34,527 nt of DNA from Verrucomicrobiota bacterium (GCA_003152315.1 PLZV01000020.1:1-34527), one strand, 5' to 3'; numbered from the stretch's first letter, positions 1-6,884 are shown. Translations and numbers: made by a program. The notes: generated from the sequence alone by a model not told the origin.

Positions 1-246
1 GAAGCCACGCACGGCACCGCGCCCAAGTACGCCAACCTGGACCGGGTCAACCCCGGCTCCGTCATTCTCAGTGGCGAAATGATGCTGCGCTACGTCGGCT
101 GGATCGAAGCCGCCGACCTCATCCTCCAAGGCATGGACGGCGCCATCAACGCCAAGACCGTCACCTACGATTTCGCAAGGCAGATGGAAGGCGCGAAGGA
201 AGTGAAGTGCAGCGAGTTTGGTGATGCGGTGATTAAGAAGATGTGA
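1..246 (+). CDS. icd: Isocitrate dehydrogenase (NADP), C-terminal end, partial
   Basis: The reading frame is open from base 1 and ends with TGA at 244-246, giving the last 81 residues. It begins [11 protein letters not shown], the conserved C-terminal block of dimeric isocitrate dehydrogenases that helps form the cofactor site. It continues with [18 protein letters not shown] and [14 protein letters not shown], also typical of this end of the enzyme. The reaction is oxidative decarboxylation of isocitrate to 2-oxoglutarate in the TCA cycle. HGTAPKYA is typical of the NADP-dependent short form, but cofactor choice cannot be proven from this fragment. The 5' part lies outside the window. Other TCA genes (gltA, sucC) lie at the opposite end of the window. 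Confidence 0.9.
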   Translation, partial: EATHGTAPKYANLDRVNPGSVILSGEMMLRYVGWIEAADLILQGMDGAINAKTVTYDFARQMEGAKEVKCSEFGDAVIKKM

Positions 247-327
247 ACGGATTTTGATGTACCAAATCAAAACGACTCCTTCAAGCAGAAGTTCGGACGA
301 CCGGCACCAAGATAGGAGCATGGCAAT

Positions 328-1416
328 ATGGCAATAACCACAAAGAACGCATACCTGCGCCACATGGAGCAAGGGTTCACGAAGGCTCGAACGGCAATTT
401 TGGCCGGGATTCTTTCAAGCGAACCACCGAAGAAGGACGTTGATATTTCAGAGGCGTACATGCAAAGCGCGAGCTTGCTCGGCGATTACGTCACCCTCGA
501 CTGGCAACATTTCCTCGATATCAGAACCGTGCTCGGAACAATCCGTCGATATGCTGGCGATAGAACCAGGCGACGTCCGCTCAATATTATCATGCAAGCG
601 GAACCCGGTTCTGGCAAATCGCATTTTGTGAAGTGCCTTGCAAAGAAGCTCGATGTTTTTCACGCCGTCGCCGTAGACTTCAATATGGCGAGCTTGCAGA
701 ATATCGAGGATCTAATTCAACCGCTCGATGCAGCCCGCAATTTGAAGGTTGTCGACCGTCTGCCGATCTTGTTCTTGGATGAGTTTGATAGCGATAAGAA
801 GAAATATCCGCTTCTCTTACCGTTAATGTGGGATGGTGAGTTACATGTAGGACATCGAGATCTGAAGCTCGGAAAATTGGTTATAATTCTTGCGGGCAGT
901 GGACGGAACATCGCAAGGACGATGACTGCCGCGAAGGGGATGCAACCAGTCTCGGCATCTGATGATTCGAAACTTGTGGACGTCCTTTCGCGCATCAACG
1001 GTGGGGAATTAGGGATTCCGTCCCTTGATGAGGTGCAGAAGGACCGGGACAGACGCACAGACAAAGTATGCCTGACTATATCTCTTCTTCAGATGCGGTT
1101 TGGAGATCGTCTCGCGGTCGTCCCGTGGAATTTGCTTCGGTTTGTTGCGATGAGCAAGTTTAGGTACGGAGTTAGAAGTATAGCCCACCTGATTGACTTA
1201 ATACCACTACCGGAAGAGGTGTCTGACCGGTTGGGAGTGGATGATATGAGGCTTCCGCTACGTTCAGTTGAAGAACTCCGGGACAGCAGCCTCGCGTATC
1301 ACATGTTTTCGGAAGATGGAGCGGCTGCTATCGTGAACGAGTGGAAGACCAGTCTTGAGTGTGAAGCCTTAGTCCGCTTCATGCCAGAGGAGCAAGAGCA
1401 AGACGTGCCGTTTTGA
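328..1416 (+). CDS. Stand-alone AAA+ ATPase
   Basis: This 362-residue protein has a clear Walker A motif (AEPGSGKS, about residues 91-98) and a Walker B motif (ILFLDEFD, about 147-154). A sensor-1-like strand ending LAGSGRN lies near residue 190, and an LSRI segment that may carry the arginine finger follows near residue 220. The order and spacing are those of an AAA+ module. The N-terminal 80 residues and C-terminal 120 residues match nothing I recognise. The segment from the FNMASLQNIEDL strand to DEFD and the W-DGEL stretch resembles bacterial AAA ATPases that occur with sensing or effector domains, but no such domain is fused here. AGGAG at 314-318 supports this start. Base composition is visibly AT-richer than the flanking metabolic genes, which suggests acquisition. 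The substrate is unknown. Confidence 0.8.
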   Translation: MAITTKNAYLRHMEQGFTKARTAILAGILSSEPPKKDVDISEAYMQSASLLGDYVTLDWQHFLDIRTVLGTIRRYAGDRTRRRPLNIIMQAEPGSGKSHFVKCLAKKLDVFHAVAVDFNMASLQNIEDLIQPLDAARNLKVVDRLPILFLDEFDSDKKKYPLLLPLMWDGELHVGHRDLKLGKLVIILAGSGRNIARTMTAAKGMQPVSASDDSKLVDVLSRINGGELGIPSLDEVQKDRDRRTDKVCLTISLLQMRFGDRLAVVPWNLLRFVAMSKFRYGVRSIAHLIDLIPLPEEVSDRLGVDDMRLPLRSVEELRDSSLAYHMFSEDGAAAIVNEWKTSLECEALVRFMPEEQEQDVPF

Positions 1417-1504
1417 CGTAGGAACTGGTTCTAATGGATCTCGTAGAGGAAATCCGACCTTAGTGACACATTCCGTGTCTAGGGGTTGCATCCTCTCATT
1501 GCGG

Positions 1505-1807
1505 TCACCGTTTTGCGCGATATTTTGTGCGAGACTCGGCGACCTGACGGGCGGGACGACGTTTCGCTTTCACGGGTTGGCCGATCTTGTAAAGGAAGTC
1601 GGGCGACATGTCGGCCCCGTTGCTCCAGACGACAGTGTCGAGGTCGGGGTTGAGCCGGGCGGTCCGAAAGACGCGACGATCCTTCAGTGGTTCGAATACC
1701 TCGCCGTCCAACTCTCCCGCCAGGTCAACCAGCCGCACACTGCCGTCCTCAAACTCCAAGCGGAGCTTGTAACCCGACACGTATCCGACTGAGGTCACGA
1801 AATGCAT
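1505..1807 (-). CDS. DUF2442 domain protein
   Basis: This small protein of about 100 residues starts MHFVTSVGYVSG. It carries the DUF2442 pattern: a strand with KLRLEFEDGSVRLVDL, then GEVFEPLKD, then LDTVVWSNGADMSPDFLY. A basic tail of about 25 residues follows. A longer upstream-extended frame exists, but it runs through REP sequence, and the family fold begins at the chosen ATG. An AGG lies 9 bases upstream. Members of this family often sit beside DUF4160 genes and are sometimes treated as antitoxin-like or regulatory, but no partner gene is visible here. Function is unknown. Confidence 0.75.
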   Translation of the reverse strand: MHFVTSVGYVSGYKLRLEFEDGSVRLVDLAGELDGEVFEPLKDRRVFRTARLNPDLDTVVWSNGADMSPDFLYKIGQPVKAKRRPARQVAESRTKYRAKR

Positions 1808-1885
1808 CGCTGGCATCCTATTCCAAGGGGGCAATGGCTTGTCGTTGGAAAGTCCGACTATCAGTGAGATCTTTTTCCCAATCTT

Positions 1886-1910
1886 GTAGCCACGGCGCTC
1901 TGTCGCCGTG
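1886..1910 (-). repeat. REP palindrome, copy 1
   Basis: A 25-bp imperfect palindrome that on the minus strand reads CACGGCG, ACAGAG, CGCCGTG and then GCTAC. The two 7-base arms pair exactly around the ACAGAG/C centre. It belongs to the family dispersed around the RAYT gene at 2129-2599. Confidence 0.8.
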
Positions 1911-1940
1911 AGGTCGTTTCGGGTGTCATACGCGTTCTGG

Positions 1941-1965
1941 CGCGCCGACAGAGCGGCGCGGCTAC
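1941..1965 (+). repeat. REP palindrome, copy 2
   Basis: 25 bp in the arrangement CGCGCCG, ACAGAG, CGGCGCG, GCTAC. Compared with copy 1 the arms have changed at several positions, but both sides changed together and pairing is kept. It lies in the left unit of the 113-bp tandem duplication. Confidence 0.8.
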
Positions 1966-2053
1966 AGGGCGGAGTAGAGAATTGTTGAAGAAATACGGCA
2001 CGGACAGAACGAACGTTAGCGCCACTCGAGTGGTGTGATTTCTCCTTCACAGG

Positions 2054-2078
2054 CGCGCCGACAGAGCGGCGCGGCTAC
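2054..2078 (+). repeat. REP palindrome, copy 3
   Basis: Identical to copy 2 over 25 bp. It lies in the right unit of the 113-bp duplication, about 50 bases past the RAYT stop codon. Confidence 0.8.
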
Positions 2079-2128
2079 AGGACGGAGTGGAGAATTGTTG
2101 AAGAAAAACGGCACGGACAGAAGGAACG

Positions 2129-2599
2129 TTAGCGCCACTCGAGTGGCGTGATCTCTCCTTGATACGGCCAATCTTCTGGACGAGCGCACAACCCCTTGCG
2201 AACGGGATTCTGACGGACATACTCCCATTTTTGTTCGTAGCTTTCGCTCGAACGTAACAGGTGGTCGAAGAAGCCTTGCTGCCAATGTGGCTTCTGATAT
2301 CCGCTGTGTAGTAGTTCTTTACCGAGGACTGCTTTCGTGGCTTGTACCCATGTTGTCAGCTTTGCGTTGTCTGTGAGGCCGACGAATAGATGGATGTGAT
2401 CGGGCATAATAACGTAGCGTCCGACCCAGGCTCCAGAGTTTGGAGCGCGAGTTGCGAATGTGAGCCATGATTGGTGCAAGGCTTCATTAGACAGTAACGG
2501 CCGGCGTTTGTACGTATTGAACGTGACGAAATAGAGCGGGTCGGTGTTTTGAATCAGCGTGAGCAACCGGGGAGGACGGCGCGGAAAGCGGCGATTCAT
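2129..2599 (-). CDS. REP-associated tyrosine transposase (RAYT, Y1/HUH family)
   Basis: This 156-residue protein has the Y1 transposase signature MPDHIHLF, with the HUH metal-binding histidines at about residues 68 and 70. A C-terminal helix, SYEQKWEYVRQNPVRKGL, holds the candidate catalytic tyrosine (Tyr121 or Tyr128) and the conserved YxxxNPVRxGL pattern, followed by PEDWPY. Family enzymes nick and join single-stranded DNA at REP hairpins and are normally domesticated single-copy genes flanked by REPs. Here five probable REPs lie within 1 kb (1886-2710), which supports a REP-RAYT unit. The start codon at 2599 gives the usual N-terminal RLPR-like region and no better start is visible. The Shine-Dalgarno signal is weak. 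The 3' end has been copied in tandem (see 1941-2166). The frame is intact. Confidence 0.9.
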   Translation of the reverse strand: MNRRFPRRPPRLLTLIQNTDPLYFVTFNTYKRRPLLSNEALHQSWLTFATRAPNSGAWVGRYVIMPDHIHLFVGLTDNAKLTTWVQATKAVLGKELLHSGYQKPHWQQGFFDHLLRSSESYEQKWEYVRQNPVRKGLCARPEDWPYQGEITPLEWR

Positions 2600-2643
2600 G
2601 GCGCAAGTGTAGTGAGACGGAATTCGGTCGCAAGCTGAATCAT

Positions 2644-2668
2644 CACGGCGACAGAGCGCCGTGACTAC
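2644..2668 (+). repeat. REP palindrome, copy 4
   Basis: 25 bp: CACGGCG, ACAGAG, CGCCGTG, then ACTAC (one change from GCTAC). The stem variant matches copy 1. It lies just upstream of the RAYT start. Confidence 0.8.
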
Positions 2669-2685
2669 AAGTCGGGTCGGTCAGG

Positions 2686-2710
2686 CACGCCGACAGAGCG
2701 GCGTGGCTAC
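2686..2710 (+). repeat. REP palindrome, copy 5
   Basis: 25 bp: CACGCCG, ACAGAG, CGGCGTG, GCTAC. It is a third stem variant with intact pairing, 17 bases beyond copy 4 in the same orientation. Confidence 0.8.
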
Positions 2711-2793
2711 ACGGCGACTGCTGCACGCGCGGCGATAGACGGCCCCAACCGTGGTCACGCTTTCCATGTGATATCATTAACTGATATTTATTC

Positions 2794-3025
2794 TGGACTT
2801 GAGCCGGGTTTTGAGGTAGGGTTTGTGCGGTTCTTTGAAGTAGAAGTGACCTGAAGTCTGGCTAAGGGCTGACGGCGGTCGCAGACCGCCGCTACAGGAA
2901 GAAGGACCCGCAAAACATGCGTTTCTGCGAAACGAAGCCATTTGTAATGTTGACCAAACTGCATTTATGCGATTGAGAGAGAATGGGTTACAGAGATTAC
3001 AGAAAAATGACAAATGGCTTCGTTT
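2794..3025 (+). repeat. Compound promoter-hairpin repeat, copy A
   Basis: This copy has a decayed promoter-like box (TGGACT at 2794-2799, 17 bases, TAGGGT at 2817-2822). GTTCTTTGA follows 13 bases after the start of the -10, the same offset as in copy B. A purine tract (GAAGGA, about 2900-2905) precedes a 19-residue ORF at 2917-2976 beginning MRFCET. The ORF overlaps the left arm of a perfect 16-bp inverted repeat (AAACGAAGCCATTTGT at 2930-2945; partner at 3010-3025; 64-base loop). A REP-like hairpin (2874-2895) sits between GTTCTTTGA and the ORF and makes this copy longer than copy B. The rest of the 2600-3164 gap holds REP copies 4 and 5 and nothing else I can identify. Confidence 0.7.
2874..2895 (+). 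repeat. REP-like hairpin inside repeat copy A
   Basis: The arms GGCGGTC and GACCGCC pair perfectly across a 3-base loop (GCA) and are followed by GCTAC, the same 3' pentamer as the REP family. The stem differs from copies 1-6, so it may be a second REP type. It interrupts the spacing otherwise shared by compound repeat copies A and B. Confidence 0.6.
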
Positions 3026-3164
3026 TTGCTGAAATGACGGCATTGTTTTGTGTTGTCGTTGGTGTGGGCGAAGCTTCTAGCATGGCGATAGCTCCGTTTG
3101 GTGCGTGTGGATTGGCCGGCGCATGCCGATCCGTCGCGGCATTGTCTAGCGGGAGGACCGGATT

Positions 3165-4502
3165 ATGGCAAACGAGATGGCGGATTTTCTGGCTGGTTTG
3201 AGGGCGCGGTATCCCGCCGAGACCGAATTTCATCAGGCTGTGACGGAAGTGGCGAAATCCGTCTGGCCGTTTCTTGAGAAGAACCCCAAGTATCGCAAGG
3301 CGAAAATCCTGGAGCGCATCGTCGAGCCCGAACGCGTTGTCTTGTTCCGCGTCACGTGGGTGGACCGCAACGGCGAGGTGCAAATCAACCGCGGCTATCG
3401 CGTGCAGATGAACAGCGCCATCGGCCCGTACAAGGGCGGGTTGCGGTTTCATCCATCGGTCACGCTTGGCATGCTGAAGTTCCTGGCGTTCGAGCAGGTT
3501 TTCAAGAACGCGCTGACGACGTTGCCGATGGGCGGCGGCAAGGGCGGGTCGGATTTCGACCCGAAAGGCAAGACTGACGAGGAAGTGATGTGGTTCTGCC
3601 AGAATTTCATGATGGAATTGGCCCGCCACATCGGACCCGACACCGACGTGCCGGCCGGCGATATCGGGGTCGGCGGACGCGAGATCGGGTATCTGTTTGG
3701 GCAGTACAAGAAACTGCGGAACGAGTTTACCGGGGTGCTCACGGGCAAGGGCATCAACTGGAGCGGCAGCCGCATCCGCGAGGAGGCCACGGGCTACGGG
3801 CTGTTGTATTTCGTCGAGGAAATGATGCGCACGCGGGGCAACTCGATTACCGGCAAGACGGTGGTGATTTCCGGTTCGGGCAACGTGGCGCAATTCGCCG
3901 CCGAGAAAGCCATGGTCCTGGGCGCAAAGGTGGTGACGCTTTCCGATTCGGATGGGTTTGCTTATGACGTGCGCGGCCTGGACGCCGAGAAACTGGCGTT
4001 CCTGAAAGACTTGAAGAACGTCCGCCGCGGACGCATCCGGGACTTCGCCAAACATTTCCACTGGCAATACTTCGACAAGCAACGGCCGTGGGGCATGAAA
4101 TGCGACGTGGCGCTGCCGTGCGCGACCCAGAACGAGATTGGCGGGCGCGACGCCGAGAAGTTGGTGCGCAACGGTTGCATGTGCGTCGGGGAAGGCGCGA
4201 ACATGCCGAGTTCGTTGGAGGCGGTGGAGATGTTTCTCGGCCACAAGATTCTGTTCGGGCCGGCCAAAGCCGCCAACGCAGGCGGCGTCTCGGTGAGCGG
4301 CCTCGAGATGTCGCAAAACAGCCAGCGGATGCAGTGGTCAGCTGAGGAAGTGGACAAGCGTCTCCGCGACATCATGAGGGCCATCCATAACCAGTGCGTC
4401 CGCTACGGTCAGCGCGAGGGGTTCATTAACTACGTCGACGGCGCGAACATTGCCGGGTTCCGCAAAGTTGCCGAGGCCATGCTCGACCAGGGAGTTGTTT
4501 GA
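3165..4502 (+). CDS. gdhA: NADP-type glutamate dehydrogenase
   Basis: This 445-residue enzyme has the length of small hexameric glutamate dehydrogenases, which interconvert 2-oxoglutarate plus ammonia with glutamate. Visible family blocks are GYRVQMNSAIGPYKGGLRFHPSV (substrate loop, near residue 80), LTTLPMGGGKGGSDFDPKGK with the catalytic-lysine region, and VPAGDIGVGGREIGYLFGQYK. The dinucleotide fold follows with VISGSGNVAQFAAEKA, then GEGANMPSS and PAKAANAGGVSVSGLEMSQNS near the C-terminus. GGGAGG at 3151-3156, 8 bases upstream, fixes the start. The form is most like biosynthetic NADP-dependent GdhA, but cofactor preference is inferred. It stands alone, 140 bases beyond repeat copy A, and precedes the cupin gene by 61 bases. 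Confidence 0.95.
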   Translation: MANEMADFLAGLRARYPAETEFHQAVTEVAKSVWPFLEKNPKYRKAKILERIVEPERVVLFRVTWVDRNGEVQINRGYRVQMNSAIGPYKGGLRFHPSVTLGMLKFLAFEQVFKNALTTLPMGGGKGGSDFDPKGKTDEEVMWFCQNFMMELARHIGPDTDVPAGDIGVGGREIGYLFGQYKKLRNEFTGVLTGKGINWSGSRIREEATGYGLLYFVEEMMRTRGNSITGKTVVISGSGNVAQFAAEKAMVLGAKVVTLSDSDGFAYDVRGLDAEKLAFLKDLKNVRRGRIRDFAKHFHWQYFDKQRPWGMKCDVALPCATQNEIGGRDAEKLVRNGCMCVGEGANMPSSLEAVEMFLGHKILFGPAKAANAGGVSVSGLEMSQNSQRMQWSAEEVDKRLRDIMRAIHNQCVRYGQREGFINYVDGANIAGFRKVAEAMLDQGVV

Positions 4503-4563
4503 TGCAAAGCCTGACCGCCACTTTTCGCCACGAAGCGAATCACCGAACCACCACGAGGACTTG

Positions 4564-4923
4564 ATGCCAACCCACATTCCCAAACCGACTCGCATTACCG
4601 CTGCAGGCAACAAACCGAAACTCATCGATGAATTGATCGGGCGGGTGAATTCGAAGACCGATGCGATGAGCATCGCGCATATGCGGAGTCCGTCGGGTTG
4701 GGTGGAACCCGGGCAAACGCCGCAGTTCGATGAGTACACGTATGTGCTAAAGGGTGCGCTGCAGGTGAAGCACAAGGACGGCGTCATCGAGGTGCGCGCG
4801 GGCCAGGCGGTCATCACACGCAAGGGCGAGTGGGTCCAATACAGCACGCCGGGAACTGATGGCGCGGAATATATTGCGGTGTGCCTGCCGGCGTTCTCGC
4901 CGGACACGGTTCATCGCGATTGA
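4564..4923 (+). CDS. Small cupin-domain protein
   Basis: This 119-residue protein contains one cupin barrel. PGQTPQFDEYTYVLKGALQVKH corresponds to cupin motif 1, although the usual paired histidines are replaced around QFDEYTYV. VRAGQAVITRKGEWVQYSTP is the second strand region. The ATG at 4564 with GAGGA at 4555-4559 is preferred over an earlier in-frame ATG at 4450, which would overlap gdhA by about 50 bases. It may bind a small metabolite or metal, and the weak histidine content makes metal chelation uncertain. It resembles EutQ-like or generic cupin_2 proteins. It probably shares a transcript with gdhA. Confidence 0.8.
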   Translation: MPTHIPKPTRITAAGNKPKLIDELIGRVNSKTDAMSIAHMRSPSGWVEPGQTPQFDEYTYVLKGALQVKHKDGVIEVRAGQAVITRKGEWVQYSTPGTDGAEYIAVCLPAFSPDTVHRD

Positions 4924-4947
4924 TGCCGTGCGGTGGATTTCGCCCGT

Positions 4948-5177
4948 ATATCGCCACTCGATAATTTTACTGGACAAGGTGTGCTGGAATGGGTATAGTC
5001 GAGCCAGTTCTTTGACAGGTGTAGAAAGTGGGCGTTTTTGTCAGGGCAAGAAGGGACGCAAAAACATGTGTTTCTGCGAAACGAACCCGAATTATTTCAC
5101 TCGACAAACAAGGGTTAAGTCGTTGTGGCGCCAATGAATAGGGCTAGAATAATGGAATGGTGAATTCGGGTTCGTTT
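4948..5177 (+). repeat. Compound promoter-hairpin repeat, copy B
   Basis: This copy contains a sigma70-like box (TGGACA at 4971-4976, 17 bases, TATAGT at 4994-4999), GTTCTTTGA at 5007-5015 and a purine tract AAGGGA at 5052-5056. A 23-residue ORF at 5066-5137 follows, beginning MCFCETNPNYF. A perfect 15-bp inverted repeat has arms at 5079-5093 (AAACGAACCCGAATT) and 5163-5177, with a 69-base loop. The first arm overlaps codons 5-10 of the ORF. Bases 4948-5003 read on the other strand match the 104-bp repeats at 17942-18045 and 20236-20339. This accounts for nearly all of the 4924-5281 gap. Confidence 0.75.
4971..4999 (+). promoter_or_regulatory. Sigma70-like promoter in repeat copy B
   Basis: TGGACA and TATAGT are separated by exactly 17 bases. 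The same boxes and spacing occur in repeat copies C and D. Transcription would start near 5006 and run through the FCET ORF and hairpin toward the MscS gene. Confidence 0.55.
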
Positions 5178-5281
5178 GGACGCGCCGTGAGGTTGCGGTG
5201 GCATCCATTGTTGGCTGGCCCGAGTGCCTACGAAGTTAGTTGAGAATTGACAACGTGAGGCGTCTCGCGGATAAAAACGCC

Positions 5282-6097
5282 ATGGCTCCGGTAGAGCAGT
5301 GGCAAAACACGATTGTTACTTTTTTCATCACCTACGGATTTCGGGTGGTCGGCGCGCTCATCATCCTCGCCGTGGGCGCGCTCATCGCCCGCTGGCTGGG
5401 CGGTCTCACCGACAAATGGCTGAAGCAACATCTCGAACCGCCGATCCGCATCCTGATGGTACGCGTCGTGCGACTGATTGTGTTTGGCCTCGCCGTGGTG
5501 CTCGCGCTGGACAAATTCGGCGTCCAAATCGCGCCGTTGATCGCGGGTATCGGCGTGGCGGGCGTCGGCATCGGTCTGGCCGCGCAAGGTGTGCTCGGCA
5601 ATGTCATCGCGGGATTGACGATCATTTTCACCAAGCCGTTTCGCGTCGGCAAGTACATCGAAATGGTTGGCGTGAATGGCCAGGTCACCAACATCGAGCT
5701 TTTCTCCACGACGTTGCTTCATAGCGACAACTCGCGGGTCGTTATTCCCAATCGTAAAATCGTCGGCGAAATCCTCCACAACTGCGGCAACATTCGCCAA
5801 CTCAACCTCAGCGTCGGCATCGCCTACAATTCGGACGTGAAGGGCGCACTGGCCACTGTTCACGAAATCCTCAACGCCAACGCGCGGGTGCTCAAAGATC
5901 CGCAGCCCGTGGTCGGCATCGAAGCGCTCGCCGCGTCAGCGATCACGATTGGCATTCTCCCGTGGGTGGCTGTTCCGGATCACGGGCCCGCGCAATTGGA
6001 AATCTACGAGGCCATCATCAAGCAATTCCGCGCCCGCGGCATTGAGATTCCATTCCCGCAGCGCGAAGTGCGCTTGCTGCAGAAGGCCAGCGCCTAG
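5282..6097 (+). CDS. mscS: Small-conductance mechanosensitive channel, MscS type
   Basis: This 271-residue protein has the minimal MscS layout. There are three membrane segments: about residues 12-35, 60-80, and the pore helix AGIGVAGVGIGLAAQGVLGNVIAGL. The pore helix has the alternating Gly/Ala face of the family. It is followed by the beta domain (FRVGKYIEMVGVNGQVTNIELFSTTL, then NSRVVIPNRKIVGEILHN) and a mixed alpha/beta C-terminal domain. It should release solutes under hypo-osmotic shock. The start is uncertain: a TTG at 5240 would add 14 residues, and neither start has a clear Shine-Dalgarno. I prefer the ATG at 5282. Its TAG stop overlaps the TAG stop of the convergent sanA-like gene within a single CTAG. 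Confidence 0.92.
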   Translation: MAPVEQWQNTIVTFFITYGFRVVGALIILAVGALIARWLGGLTDKWLKQHLEPPIRILMVRVVRLIVFGLAVVLALDKFGVQIAPLIAGIGVAGVGIGLAAQGVLGNVIAGLTIIFTKPFRVGKYIEMVGVNGQVTNIELFSTTLLHSDNSRVVIPNRKIVGEILHNCGNIRQLNLSVGIAYNSDVKGALATVHEILNANARVLKDPQPVVGIEALAASAITIGILPWVAVPDHGPAQLEIYEAIIKQFRARGIEIPFPQREVRLLQKASA

Positions 6098-6741
6098 CTG
6101 GCGTTCACGGCGGGTTTGGTATTCAACACGTACAGATCCAGCACCGCCTTGACGCGGGCCAGATATTCCCGCGCCGTCGGGCGGACCATCCAGCGCACCG
6201 ACAAATCGTCGGGCGCGTAGGCCACCGCGTCGATCCCAAAGTAGCGGCTGAGAAATAACGCGCGAAAATCGTGGAAGCGCTCCGAGATGATCGTGAGCCT
6301 GGCGCACTTGAAGACGTCGCGCGCGCGCACCACCGAATCGAGCGTGCGCGATCCGTAGTTGTCGAGGACCAGGGCCGACTCCGGGACACCCCGCTGCAGC
6401 AACGCGCGCTTCATCTCCATCGGCTCGTCGTACCCCTTGTCGCCACTGAGGATCAGCCGCTTCACTTTGCCTCCGCGATACAGCGCCGCGGCCGCGTCGA
6501 TGCGTCGCACAAAATGCTGGTTCACCCGGCCCTTCTCGACCAGCTTCCCCGTCCCCAACACCAGCCCGTCATCGTTAAATGGGATGGAACTGACATCGTA
6601 ATACACCTGCGATCTTGTCGACGCGATGATCCAGATATTGCAGCCAAACACCACCCCCAGAAACATCATCCAGCCAATCACCAGAGAGGTGACGACGATT
6701 TTCTTGAACGGGCGGCGCCGCATTGCCACAGGTTGATTCAT
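6094..6741 (-). CDS. SanA/YdcF-like DUF218 membrane-anchored protein
   Basis: This 215-residue protein has one N-terminal membrane anchor (about residues 14-37, VVTSLVIGWMMFLGVVFGCNIWII), then a DUF218 domain. Recognisable blocks are DDGLVLGTGKLV, RIDAAAALYRGGKVKRLILSGDKG, EMKRALLQRGVPESALVLDNYGSRTLDSVVRAR and LTIISERFHDFRALFL. The single-anchor form with domain outside the membrane resembles SanA of enterobacteria, which affects envelope permeability (vancomycin resistance in E. coli). The biochemical activity of the family is unsettled. Met1 and Met7 are both possible starts and neither has a strong ribosome site. It is convergent with mscS and divergent from the slyD-like gene. Confidence 0.85.
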   Translation of the reverse strand: MNQPVAMRRRPFKKIVVTSLVIGWMMFLGVVFGCNIWIIASTRSQVYYDVSSIPFNDDGLVLGTGKLVEKGRVNQHFVRRIDAAAALYRGGKVKRLILSGDKGYDEPMEMKRALLQRGVPESALVLDNYGSRTLDSVVRARDVFKCARLTIISERFHDFRALFLSRYFGIDAVAYAPDDLSVRWMVRPTAREYLARVKAVLDLYVLNTKPAVNAS

Positions 6742-6884
6742 CGGCTTGCCATGCTACCACACCGCTCCCTCTCGACAACATCTCACACGCCAATTCCCCT
6801 GGCAGCTTTGTGCTTTCTTCTTCGACAAATCGCTCAAACCGTCGTAGTGTGCCGCCCGAACAAATTATAGAAAGGTCAACCGAC

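Larger units (their letters stand above)
1941..2166. repeat. 113-bp tandem direct duplication
   Basis: The segment from 1941 to about 2053 is repeated from 2054 to about 2166 with a period of 113 bases and a handful of substitutions. Each copy contains one REP palindrome, a spacer (gagaattgttgaagaaa...) and the sequence that encodes the last nine residues of the RAYT protein (GEITPLEWR). The copy that belongs to the gene is the right-hand one. The left copy is therefore a detached duplicate of the transposase 3' end with its REP. Confidence 0.9.

Noticed and set aside
1808-2050. N-terminal extension of the DUF2442 protein to 181 residues
   Set aside because: The extension translates REP and duplicated repeat sequence and has no family match, while the domain starts at the internal ATG.
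1886-2710. CRISPR array
   Set aside because: The 25-bp units are palindromic, occur in both orientations and irregular spacing, and lie beside a RAYT gene. No cas genes are present.
2997-4316. 439-residue open frame antisense to gdhA
   Set aside because: It mirrors the high-GC codon structure of gdhA, shows no domain, and is rich in His/Ala/Arg as expected of a shadow frame.
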